Below are positions 7,677-14,564 of a stretch of DNA of 15,006 nucleotides, piece after piece. This stretch comes from an uncultured Prevotella sp. (GTDB taxonomy: Bacteria; Bacteroidota; Bacteroidia; Bacteroidales; Bacteroidaceae). Under the pieces are notes generated by a model. That model was not told the DNA's origin, ran no database searches, and worked only from the letters and a program-made list of their open reading frames with translations. A program made the translations under genes and the position numbers. Position 1 is the stretch's first letter. Each line of letters starts with the position of its first letter. The stretch lies in assembly GCA_937874345.1 (NCBI GenBank), contig CALNBT010000149.1, forward strand, positions 1 to 15,006, written 5' to 3'.

Positions 7677-9479
7677 CTAATCTACAATTCTAATACCACC
7701 TTTATCAGCCGAACTGACACTCTTGGCATAGGCCCTAAGCGCTTTGCTAACGACACGATTCCTTGTTAAAGGCAATGGTTCTCTCTCTGCTAACTCCTGA
7801 TTTGAAAGTTCAACTTGAATGGTTCTCGACGGAATATCAATAACTATCATGTCGCCATTTCTAATCTTTCCAATATTTCCTCCTGCGGCTGCCTCGGGCG
7901 ATATATGACCGATGCTCAATCCTGATGTTCCACCTGAAAAACGTCCATCAGTAATTAAGGCGCACTCCTTGCCCAAATGTCTGCTCTTTATATATGATGT
8001 AGGGTAAAGCATTTCCTGCATACCCGGTCCTCCTTTGGGACCTTCATTTGTGATAACCACACAGTCGCCACTTTTAACCTCTCCATTGAGAATGCCATCG
8101 CATGCTGCCTCTTGGGAATCGAAAACCACTGCTGGTCCACGAAAATGCCAAAGACTTTCGTCCACTCCAGCAGTTTTAACGACACAGCCGTCTTGCGCAA
8201 TATTTCCAAACAGTACACCCAAGCCGCCATCTTTCGTATAAGCATGTTCCAAATCGCGGATACAACCGTTAGATCTGTCGATGTCGAGTGTTTTCCATTG
8301 TGAGTTCTGGCTACCCATGGTCGTTGAAAATCTGCCACCCGGTGCACTATGATATATGCGATTGGCCTCAATATCGATATCCGATACAGTAATATCATAT
8401 TTACTCAAGGCCTGAGCCAAGGTAAGACCATCGACACGATTTACAGATGGTTCAACGAGCTTACCTTTGTTCAACTCGTTCAAAATTCCAAGAATACCAC
8501 CGGCACGGTTGCATTCTTGAACGCTGTATTTCTGCGTATTGGGGGCTAGCTTGCATAGACAGGGTACCTGTCGGCTTAAACGGTCGATATCTTGCATCGT
8601 AAAATCAACTTCTCCCTCTTGTGCAACAGCCAAGAGATGCAAAACGGTATTGGTACTTCCACCCATTGCGATATCAAGAGCCATCGCATTCAGGAAAGTT
8701 TGTCTTGTTGCAATATTTCGTGGGAGAACGGATTCATCACCATCATTGTAATAGGCCATGGCGTTCTTGACGATTTGCTTGGCAGCATCTTTAAACAACC
8801 TGATACGGTTTCCATGCGTTGCCAAAATGGTTCCATTGCCCGGTAAAGCCAAACCTATGGCTTCTGTCAGCGAATTCATTGAGTTGGCTGTGAACATTCC
8901 AGAACAACTGCCACATCCAGGACAGGCACTGCGCTCTATTTGTGATAAATCTTCGTCACTAACGCTATCATCGGCACCACTAATCATGGCCGTAATTAAA
9001 TCGGCATTTTCGCCTTTCCAATGTCCTGCCTCCATGGGGCCACCACTACAAAATATGGTAGGGATGTTCAGGCGCATCGTTGCCATGAGCATTCCCGGAG
9101 TGATTTTATCACAGTTGGAGATACAAATCATGGCATCCGCCTTGTGTGCATTGACCATATATTCAACAGAATCAGCAATGATATCACGTGAAGGAAGTGA
9201 ATACAGCATTCCGTCATGCCCCATAGCAATGCCATCATCAATAGCTATCGTATTGAATTCTGCAGCATAGCAACCTAATGATTCTATTTCCTTTTTAACA
9301 ATCTGTCCTATCTCATGCAAATGCGTATGTCCTGGAACGAACTGAGTGAAGGAATTGACAATGGCTATAATCGGCTTTCCAAATTGATTGGACTTCATTC
9401 CTGCAGCAGTCCACAATGCTCTGGCACCTGCCATTCGTCTGCCTTCAGTACAGACAGCACTTCTTAATTCGTGTTTCAT
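7677..9479 (-). CDS. ilvD: Dihydroxy-acid dehydratase
   Basis: A 600-residue IlvD/Edd-family enzyme that dehydrates 2,3-dihydroxy-isovalerate and 2,3-dihydroxy-3-methylvalerate to the 2-oxo acids. Visible motifs are SNCDKITPGM (121-130) with cluster ligand C123 and the lysine K125 expected to be carbamylated, CPGCGSCSGM (186-195), GGSTNT (273-278), and DGRFSGGTSG (511-520). In NSFTQFVPGH (42-51) the position that is Cys in the [2Fe-2S] type is Gly, as I recall for the E. coli-like, oxygen-labile [4Fe-4S] type, which fits an anaerobe. It is the first gene of the ilv operon. A Bacteroidota-type promoter lies 78 bases upstream, and only 7 bases separate it from ilvB. Confidence 0.96.
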   Translation of the reverse strand: MKHELRSAVCTEGRRMAGARALWTAAGMKSNQFGKPIIAIVNSFTQFVPGHTHLHEIGQIVKKEIESLGCYAAEFNTIAIDDGIAMGHDGMLYSLPSRDIIADSVEYMVNAHKADAMICISNCDKITPGMLMATMRLNIPTIFCSGGPMEAGHWKGENADLITAMISGADDSVSDEDLSQIERSACPGCGSCSGMFTANSMNSLTEAIGLALPGNGTILATHGNRIRLFKDAAKQIVKNAMAYYNDGDESVLPRNIATRQTFLNAMALDIAMGGSTNTVLHLLAVAQEGEVDFTMQDIDRLSRQVPCLCKLAPNTQKYSVQECNRAGGILGILNELNKGKLVEPSVNRVDGLTLAQALSKYDITVSDIDIEANRIYHSAPGGRFSTTMGSQNSQWKTLDIDRSNGCIRDLEHAYTKDGGLGVLFGNIAQDGCVVKTAGVDESLWHFRGPAVVFDSQEAACDGILNGEVKSGDCVVITNEGPKGGPGMQEMLYPTSYIKSRHLGKECALITDGRFSGGTSGLSIGHISPEAAAGGNIGKIRNGDMIVIDIPSRTIQVELSNQELAEREPLPLTRNRVVSKALRAYAKSVSSADKGGIRIVD

Positions 9480-9506
9480 CTCACAAAATCTTTTTACTGT
9501 TCACAA

Positions 9507-9530
9507 CAATACCTCTTTTTTGCTGTATTG
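9507..9530 (-). other. Small hairpin in the ilvD leader
   Basis: In the predicted leader of about 70 bases, CAATAC (minus strand, 9525-9530) can pair with GTATTG (9507-9512) across a 12-base purine-rich loop. The stem is only 6 bp and no U-tract or leader peptide with Ile/Val/Leu codons is visible, so classic attenuation is not supported. Confidence 0.25.
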
Positions 9531-9556
9531 AATTCTATCTTATAACTAATTGCTTG

Positions 9557-9587
9557 CAAAGGTAAGAAGATTTTATATAACAGCAAA
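9557..9587 (-). promoter_or_regulatory. Bacteroidota-type promoter of the ilv operon
   Basis: On the minus strand TTTG (9584-9587) is followed after exactly 19 bases by TACCTTTG (9557-9564), matching the known TTTG / TAnnTTTG consensus of Bacteroidota primary sigma factor promoters without mismatch. Transcription would begin near 9550, giving a leader of about 70 bases before the ilvD ATG. Confidence 0.88.
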
Positions 9588-10061
9588 CATTTAATATAAA
9601 AAACGACTAATTAATTAATAATCGTAAAATAATTAACCAGTTTTATAACAATTAAGAACCTATTACCTTAATATATAGGGTGTAAGTCTGTCCAATCCTA
9701 TCAACATAAATAAAACTTTAAAGGGATAAAGACATCTCCCGATAACTCAAGCGAAAGTATGTTGAGTAAAACAGCCCATCTTTTTAATATTCAAAGTTTA
9801 CCAAAGAAAATTCTCTACCAAAACGATAGCTACACAAAACCATGTAGTTTGTTCCGCAAAATGACCTATATTGTTTATCGTTCTTGTGCATATTGGCTTG
9901 CAATATGATTGATATTGTATGCAATGGTCTCGTCAAATAATTGACAGCAAAGTTCTGGAAATATGACACCAAGCCGAAAATGTGATATGATGAAAGTTCT
10001 AAAAGGATTTATTCGGCTATAACCATTGATCTGCTTCGAATGCAATTTTATAGTTGGTAGC
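9588..10061. other. Non-coding stretch of about 470 bases without a recognised feature
   Basis: AT-rich sequence between the ilv promoter and the ompA-like terminator. Two overlapping minus-strand frames of 62 codons each (9784-9972 and 9875-10063) show no recognisable domain, and the second runs through the terminator U-tract. One inverted repeat ACTCAA / TTGAGT sits near 9750. I see no tRNA, riboswitch or promoter in it. It could hold a decayed gene or a small RNA, but nothing in the sequence decides this. Confidence 0.4.
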
Positions 10062-10095
10062 AAAAAAAATCCCGATGTTTTGAAAACACCGGGAT
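10062..10095 (-). terminator. Intrinsic terminator of the OmpA-family gene
   Basis: A hairpin at 10069-10095 has the GC-rich base ATCCCG/CGGGAT extended by an AT-rich upper stem with one G-U pair and a 3-base loop. Eight U residues follow on the minus strand (complement of 10062-10069). It lies 25 bases after the stop codon. Confidence 0.92.
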
Positions 10096-10119
10096 ATATT
10101 TAATCAAAAGTGATACTGA

Positions 10120-11277
10120 TTATTCAACACTGGCATCATCGTTGAAAGTAGCAACGCGATTGAAATCAACTTCTTTGAATAACTTGTCTGTTTCTCCCAT
10201 ACCAACAGTTGACAAACGGCTTGCGTCAATCTTATACTTATTAACCAACATGTTCTTAACGTTAAGAGCACGGTTCTCTGAAAGTTTCTGGTTCAAACTA
10301 GTGGGACCTTCAGGAGAAGCATAACCCTTGATGGTAATCTTTGCATCAGGATGATTCTTCATATAGTTGGCAATCAACTCAACGTTTGGAGTTTGGGCAC
10401 GGTCAACAATACTAAAACCTTGACGGAACAAAACTGTTGGTTGCAAGTTTGTAGCTGTTGCAGGCTTAACATATGCAGGTTGCTTGTTCTTGTTGCAATC
10501 ATCAAGTGCCTTTTGCAAATCAGAAATTTGGCGATCTTTGTCCGAAAGCTGAGAATTCTTGTTGTTCAAGTCACCACGAAGGCTATTGACCTGTGCGTTC
10601 AAACCATCAATCTCTGATTGGTCACGAAGCTGTGCAATCGTGAAGTTGTGCGTTCCATTAGAATTCTTGAACTTGTAAATGAAACCGGCATTCAACTGTA
10701 CAGCAGACTTGTTGATGTTATATTCAACGGGTTCAAGCCCATTGCCATTCAAAGCCCATACAATTGCAGGCTCGATATAGAACTGCCAAGCTTTAGCACT
10801 GCCCAAATTGAATGTAAAGTCCAAAGCAGCCTTTGAAGTCAGGTTATCATGATTCAACACCTTTTCATAAGAAACGGTGTTTCCAAACAAGTGACCCCAT
10901 CCAAAACCGTACAAAGCTGAAACTTCAAATGAACGTGGCTGGCCCAAATATCCTCCAAACCAATTGCTCAAATTGACTGTACCCAACAAGCTGGTATTGA
11001 TTCCACGAACAAATGTTCCTGTAGAAGCATATGGCTTATTGTTAAAATACGCGTTGCTTTCGGCAGCCAAACCAAATACTGGAGTAAAGTTGCGACCAAG
11101 GCGTAGACCTGCATTAGGATTCAAGTTTTTTAACCAACTATAACCTGTTGCTTTGGTAGCTACACCGCCATTGATTCCAATGTAGAAATTGTCAAATGTC
11201 CCACTCTCTGTAACAGTTTGTGCAGAAGCAGAAACTGTCATAGCAAAAACTGCTAAAAAAAGTACTAATTTTTTCAT
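10120..11277 (-). CDS. OmpA-family outer-membrane protein
   Basis: A 385-residue outer-membrane protein. Signal peptide MKKLVLFLAVFAMTVSASA is cleaved before Q20. Residues about 25-205 form an eight-strand-type beta-barrel rich in aromatic and Gly residues and ending in AGFIYKFKN. A short coiled-coil linker follows at about 215-262 (QLRDQSEIDGLNAQVNSL and further heptads), then a Pro-containing spacer, and an OmpA-like peptidoglycan-binding domain at about 280-385 with GYASPEG (318-324) and LSENRALNVKNML (332-344). The usual TDxxG core is replaced by ASPEG, a variant common in Bacteroidota. The role is structural: tethering the outer membrane to murein and possibly acting as a slow porin. It is monocistronic, with its own promoter and terminator. 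Confidence 0.93.
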   Translation of the reverse strand: MKKLVLFLAVFAMTVSASAQTVTESGTFDNFYIGINGGVATKATGYSWLKNLNPNAGLRLGRNFTPVFGLAAESNAYFNNKPYASTGTFVRGINTSLLGTVNLSNWFGGYLGQPRSFEVSALYGFGWGHLFGNTVSYEKVLNHDNLTSKAALDFTFNLGSAKAWQFYIEPAIVWALNGNGLEPVEYNINKSAVQLNAGFIYKFKNSNGTHNFTIAQLRDQSEIDGLNAQVNSLRGDLNNKNSQLSDKDRQISDLQKALDDCNKNKQPAYVKPATATNLQPTVLFRQGFSIVDRAQTPNVELIANYMKNHPDAKITIKGYASPEGPTSLNQKLSENRALNVKNMLVNKYKIDASRLSTVGMGETDKLFKEVDFNRVATFNDDASVE

Positions 11278-11327
11278 AATCTTCTAATTTTATCTATTAA
11301 TATTCTCGTATATCCTGATATTTTTTA

Positions 11328-11359
11328 CAAAGGAAACTAATAATTTCAATATTTCCAAA
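11328..11359 (-). promoter_or_regulatory. Bacteroidota-type promoter of the OmpA-family gene
   Basis: On the minus strand TTTG (11356-11359) is followed after 20 bases by TTCCTTTG (11328-11335), one mismatch from TAnnTTTG. Transcription would start near 11321, with a leader of about 43 bases, AT-rich and free of evident structure. Confidence 0.75.
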
Positions 11360-11463
11360 TATTTATAGAAAAAATTTTACGTTTTAGCATTGCCGCTTGA
11401 TCTATTTTAAGAAATTCTTCTGGATTTTCACTTTCTTTTATTTTTCAAATTGTTTTTTTTCTT

Positions 11464-11471
11464 TATCTTCG
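11464..11471 (+). promoter_or_regulatory. Degenerate -7 box in front of the cobU remnant
   Basis: TATCTTCG preceded by a run of eight T differs by one base from TAnnTTTG and sits four bases before the ATG of the cobU remnant. No TTTG is found at the required distance of 19-21 bases; only a TTG 11 bases away is present. It looks like the remains of the promoter of the cobalamin cluster, so expression of cobS and cobC may be weak or lost. Confidence 0.35.
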
Positions 11472-11475
11472 CAAA

Positions 11476-12008
11476 ATGACTTACATCGCTCTTGTAACAG
11501 ATGAACAACAATCGTGTGGAAAGTGTCTTTGCAGAAATATTCTACATTCAATTCTGTTCATATATAATTAGTTGGAACAACTTATAAATGAGAGAAAGGG
11601 CTCCATCAGAACATCGTTCAGAATCAATTTTAAAGCGGTCGTGAAGAGACAATATTAGAAATGAAAGTGTTAAATGAACACGGCTTTGCTTATTGCGTGA
11701 TTTTCATTGACTGTATCATGTCATGGATAATAAATTTCTTTTACGAATGAAATAAAGGCATCATTTCTTAACTTATTGCTGACCAGCATTTCGAAAAAAT
11801 GCTATGAAGACTTTGAGTCTTTAGCCAAACAAGTTGGTTCTGTATATTTTAGTAAATAAAAACATGAATGAAGGAGAACATTTAAATGTATGGCACATCC
11901 GATAGCTCTTGCAGCATCTTTTGATAACAATAATGACCGAATGAAATATTGAAATGGGGATGGGAATATGCGCTAAGACAATAATTTCTATACCGCAGCT
12001 TATCCAAC
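11476..12008 (+). pseudogene. cobU: Decayed cobU (adenosylcobinamide kinase/guanylyltransferase)
   Basis: No long frame is open here, but fragments in different plus frames match CobU in order and spacing. The start reads MTYIALVTDEQQSCGKC, against the CobU P-loop LVTGGQRSGKS with one codon inserted. From about 11640 another frame reads ETILEMKVLNEHG and, at 11697-11747, VIFIDCIMSWIINFFYE, matching the CobU stretch VxxIDCVTLWxTNFFFD. At about 11843-11875 ILVNKNMNEGEH matches the VTNEIGMGEH region. At about 11978-12000 TIISIPQL resembles the end, VSGIPxKxK. P-loop-to-IDC distance is about 62 codons and total length about 177 codons, both normal for CobU (about 175-180 residues). Several stops (for example inside TNFFFD-LN) and at least two frame changes interrupt it, and the P-loop Gly-Gly is lost. 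In life CobU activates cobinamide for nucleotide-loop assembly of cobalamin. It sits 28 bases before cobS, the usual neighbour. Confidence 0.82.
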
Positions 12009-12035
12009 CAGGCAAATATAACAAATCAAACAATT

Positions 12036-12845
12036 TTGAAAATGCGAATCTCTATAAACAATTCTAAATGGTATGATGAGCTGTGGGCAGCTTTCATCTA
12101 CTTTACACAACTCCCTTTGAGGAGAATCTATCAACCTCAAAAAGACAGTTTCAAAGCAGTCATTGAATATTGGCCATTGACTGGTTGGTTGACTGGAGGT
12201 CTCATGGCCATCACTCTTTATTTTAGTAGCATGTTTTTCCCTTATGCTGTAGCTGTTTTGCTTGCAATCGCGATAAGGATGCTATTGACAGGCGGATTAT
12301 ATGAGGTAGGATTTGCACACTTCTTGGATGGTTTCAGTTCTGAAGCCCGAAACAAACAGCGAATACTAGAGACCATGAAAGATCCTCACACCAATATATA
12401 TGGAGTGTTTGGGCTCATAATTTATATCATATTTTTGTTCTTCACCCTCTATTCAATGTCCCCAAGGTTTGCTGCTTTGACAATTTTTGCGGCTGACCCC
12501 TATTGCAAGATGGTAGCCTCTCAAATAACTCAAATGCTCCCATATGCACAAACGGAGCAAGAATCGAATATTAAAGTCGGTAATCGGAAAATAAATTTGA
12601 AATCAGGAATCAGTCTATTATTACAAGGTATGCTGCCATTAATCATCTACATGTGGCTGTTCAACTGGCAATTGAGATGGGATTTACTGATATTTGTCCC
12701 ATGTTTGACGATGTATTTTCTCTATTTGTTGATATTAAATCGCTTGAAAGGTTATACAGAAATCTGCTGCTGGGCATTATTCCTTTTGATAGAACTGTCA
12801 TTTTATCTGGTAGCCTCAACGACGTTCACAAACATGACGGTATAA
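12036..12845 (+). CDS. cobS: CobS-like adenosylcobinamide-GDP ribazoletransferase, active-site motifs degraded
   Basis: A 269-residue membrane protein of the CobS family, the last-but-one enzyme of cobalamin assembly (joins adenosylcobinamide-GDP to alpha-ribazole). Recognisable parts are LWAAFIYFTQLPLRRI (16-31), YWPLTGWLTGG (45-55), RILETMKDPH (109-118), YGVFGLI (122-128) and ASQITQMLPYA (161-171), with several hydrophobic spans. The family signature HxDGLAD is here YEVGFAH (89-95): the first Asp is V91 and the second H95. The later motif TGDxxGA is TEICCWA (241-247), with G to E242, Asp to I243 and Gly to W246. These aspartates are invariant in the family as I know it, so the enzyme is probably inactive although the frame is intact. 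The first 12 or so residues exceed the usual start, so the true start may be internal. It follows the cobU remnant and precedes truncated cobC by 24 bases. Confidence 0.85.
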   Translation: MKMRISINNSKWYDELWAAFIYFTQLPLRRIYQPQKDSFKAVIEYWPLTGWLTGGLMAITLYFSSMFFPYAVAVLLAIAIRMLLTGGLYEVGFAHFLDGFSSEARNKQRILETMKDPHTNIYGVFGLIIYIIFLFFTLYSMSPRFAALTIFAADPYCKMVASQITQMLPYAQTEQESNIKVGNRKINLKSGISLLLQGMLPLIIYMWLFNWQLRWDLLIFVPCLTMYFLYLLILNRLKGYTEICCWALFLLIELSFYLVASTTFTNMTV

Positions 12846-12869
12846 TTTACATTCAATTATTTTATATAA

Positions 12870-13157
12870 ATGGAAGTTCTCTTCGTTAGACATACAAGCG
12901 TAGACGTGCCAAAGGGCACCTGTTATGGGTGGACGGATGTTCCTGTTCGAAGTACATTTGAGGAAGAAGCTGACAAAACATTTGAAAATCTAAAGCCATA
13001 TATGCCATTTGATATGGTATATTCTTCACCATTGACAAGAGCTAAGAAATTAGCTGAGTTCTGTGGATACACCAATCCCATCATAACAGTATTTCAGAAA
13101 AAGAATAATAGCTTTCTCAAACAGACAAGCAACGATTACAAAAACGTTCTGTTTTGA
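12870..13157 (+). pseudogene. cobC: Truncated cobC-like histidine phosphatase
   Basis: A 95-residue frame of the histidine-phosphatase superfamily, of the alpha-ribazole phosphatase type found beside cobS; such enzymes are about 170-200 residues. The first half is sound: VRHTSVD with nucleophile H8 and R7, then YSSPLTRAKKLAEFCGY (51-67) with R57. After about residue 71 the sequence no longer follows the family: the conserved acid-bearing region (typically around an E-x-x-x-G-x-W-E block) is missing. Residues 81-95, SFLKQTSNDYKNVLF, resemble the stretch that normally comes just before the second catalytic histidine (AHGG). A stop replaces that histidine and nothing of the C-terminus is visible afterwards. 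I infer an internal deletion of roughly 50-60 codons plus loss of the tail. Without the second His and the acid the product should be inactive. Confidence 0.82.
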
Positions 13158-13169
13158 ATTGAAAGAGAT

Positions 13170-13201
13170 AAAAAAAGCTGATCGCATCACTGCGACCAGC
13201 T
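13170..13201 (-). terminator. Intrinsic terminator of the 2-oxoacid oxidoreductase operon
   Basis: The minus strand reads AGCTGGTCGCA, four loop bases, TGCGATCAGCT: an 11-bp stem with one G-U pair (13176-13201), then seven U (complement of 13170-13176). On the plus strand the same position is an A-C mismatch and no U-tract follows, so it is built for the minus-strand operon, 33 bases after its last stop. Confidence 0.9.
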
Positions 13202-13234
13202 CCATAAAAAATTAGAGAGTTATAAAAAATCAGG

Positions 13235-13780
13235 TTACTTTTCTTCATTAATGATTTCCATACCGGCAGCAACTGCCTGCATATTGAGAGGAATCAGCTG
13301 ATGATGCCGTTCGGGCAATGACTTATGTAATGCCTTATTCAATCCTTCTGTACTGACGACAGGACAAACTTTTAACAGACCTCCGAGGACAATCATGTTA
13401 AACACTTTTGGATTTTTCATCTCAGCAGCCTTATCCATGGCATCTATACGGTAAACATGAATATCCTTTCTTGTTGGAGGATTCACGATACCAAAGCCGT
13501 CGTAAATCAAAATACCTTCAGGTTTGATCATATCTTCAAACTTATCCAAGGAGGGTTGGTTCAAAACAATGGCAACATCGTATTTACTCAAGATGGGAGA
13601 AGAAATACGTTTGTCACTAACAATGACCGTTACATTCGCTGTTCCACCTCGCTGTTCGGGTCCATAGGCTGGCATCCAGGTGACTTCCTTATCTTCCATC
13701 ATTCCCGAATACGCAAGTATCTTTCCCATGGAGAGAACCCCCTGTCCACCAAATCCCGATATAATTAGTTCTGTTTTCAT
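13235..13780 (-). CDS. 2-oxoacid:ferredoxin oxidoreductase, gamma subunit
   Basis: A 181-residue protein of the pyruvate/2-oxoacid:ferredoxin oxidoreductase gamma family. Marks are SGFGGQGV (8-15) and MPAYGPEQRGG (36-46), the latter typical of the separate gamma subunits. It is one part of the heteromer that oxidatively decarboxylates a 2-oxoacid with CoA and ferredoxin, or runs in reverse. Length is normal. It lies 13 bases after the beta subunit stop and is followed by a strong terminator, so it ends the operon. Gene names korC, vorC or porG are all used for this subunit; the substrate cannot be settled from it. Confidence 0.9.
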   Translation of the reverse strand: MKTELIISGFGGQGVLSMGKILAYSGMMEDKEVTWMPAYGPEQRGGTANVTVIVSDKRISSPILSKYDVAIVLNQPSLDKFEDMIKPEGILIYDGFGIVNPPTRKDIHVYRIDAMDKAAEMKNPKVFNMIVLGGLLKVCPVVSTEGLNKALHKSLPERHHQLIPLNMQAVAAGMEIINEEK

Positions 13781-13793
13781 ATGTATCCTCCTA

Positions 13794-14564
13794 TTATTTA
13801 ATACCGGTTGTATCCTTCAAATCGCCTTTTGGATAAACAGTAAACATGTTTTCCTCCATCCATTTGTTTGCTTCAACTGGTGAAACTTTCCAACCACTGT
13901 TACAAGTACTCACAATTTCAACTAATGATGATCCCTTCCCTTCCATCGAGGCCGTGAAGGCTTTTCTAATGGCTTTCTTGGCTTGTCGGATGGCTGGAGC
14001 TGTTTCTACACTCTGGCGCGTAACATAACATGTTCCTTGCAGATTGGATGCCAACTCGGTGATATTCAACGGATAGCCATGAATCTCAGGATCACGACCG
14101 TAAGGACATGTACTGGTTTTCTGACCTATCAACGTAGTTGGGGCCATCTGGCCTCCCGTCATTCCGTAAATGGCATTGTTGATAAATACGATTGTAATAT
14201 TTTCTCCCCTATTCAATGCATGAATGGTTTCTGCAGTACCAATACATGCCAAGTCACCATCACCCTGATAAGTAAAGACAAGTCTATCTGGCCAAAGCCT
14301 TTTAATGGCTGTTGCTACAGCAGGAGCCCTTCCATGTGCGGCTTCTTGCCAATCAATATCCAAATAGCGGTATGCGAAAACGGCACAGCCAACAGGTGAC
14401 ACGCCAATCGTCTTTTCCTCCATTTGCATGTCTGCAATGACTTCTGCCACTAACTTATGAACCACACCATGTGAACATCCCGGACAGTAATGCATGACTG
14501 TATCGTTCATCAGCTTTGGTTTCGTATAAACCAAGTTCTCTGGTGAAATAATTTCATTGCTCAT
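13794..14564 (-). CDS. 2-oxoacid:ferredoxin oxidoreductase, beta (thiamine diphosphate) subunit
   Basis: A 256-residue thiamine-diphosphate subunit. CPGCSHG at 27-33 is the N-terminal signature, SPVGC (56-60) and AHGRAPAVATAIK (76-88) are typical of VOR/KOR beta subunits, and the cofactor motif runs from GDGD (101-104) to NNAIYGMTGGQ (129-139). The enzyme interconverts a 2-oxoacid with its acyl-CoA and CO2 using ferredoxin, in the cytoplasm. HYCPGCSHG and the subunit order alpha-beta-gamma fit the Bacteroidota enzymes annotated as 2-oxoisovalerate (VOR) or 2-oxoglutarate (KOR) oxidoreductase. I favour VOR weakly because of the order and overall text; the substrate is not proven. The ATG shares bases with the alpha stop (ATGA overlap), which implies tight translational coupling. 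Confidence 0.9.
   Translation of the reverse strand: MSNEIISPENLVYTKPKLMNDTVMHYCPGCSHGVVHKLVAEVIADMQMEEKTIGVSPVGCAVFAYRYLDIDWQEAAHGRAPAVATAIKRLWPDRLVFTYQGDGDLACIGTAETIHALNRGENITIVFINNAIYGMTGGQMAPTTLIGQKTSTCPYGRDPEIHGYPLNITELASNLQGTCYVTRQSVETAPAIRQAKKAIRKAFTASMEGKGSSLVEIVSTCNSGWKVSPVEANKWMEENMFTVYPKGDLKDTTGIK

Noticed and set aside
9480..9550. Attenuator or leader peptide before ilvD
   Set aside because: No run of Ile/Val/Leu codons after an ATG and no terminator hairpin in the leader; only a 6-bp stem is present.
9784..10063. Two overlapping 62-codon minus-strand frames
   Set aside because: No domain or ribosome-binding context is visible, they overlap each other, and one starts inside the terminator of the OmpA-family gene; kept only as unexplained spacer.
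11280..11475. Cobalamin riboswitch upstream of the cob cluster
   Set aside because: I could not find the B12-box core or the surrounding conserved pieces; the spacer is AT-rich and only a promoter-like box is visible.
11821..12033. A 70-codon minus-strand frame upstream of cobS
   Set aside because: It is antisense to the CobU-like remnant, has no recognisable domain or promoter, and its composition (many Ile/Cys) looks like chance.
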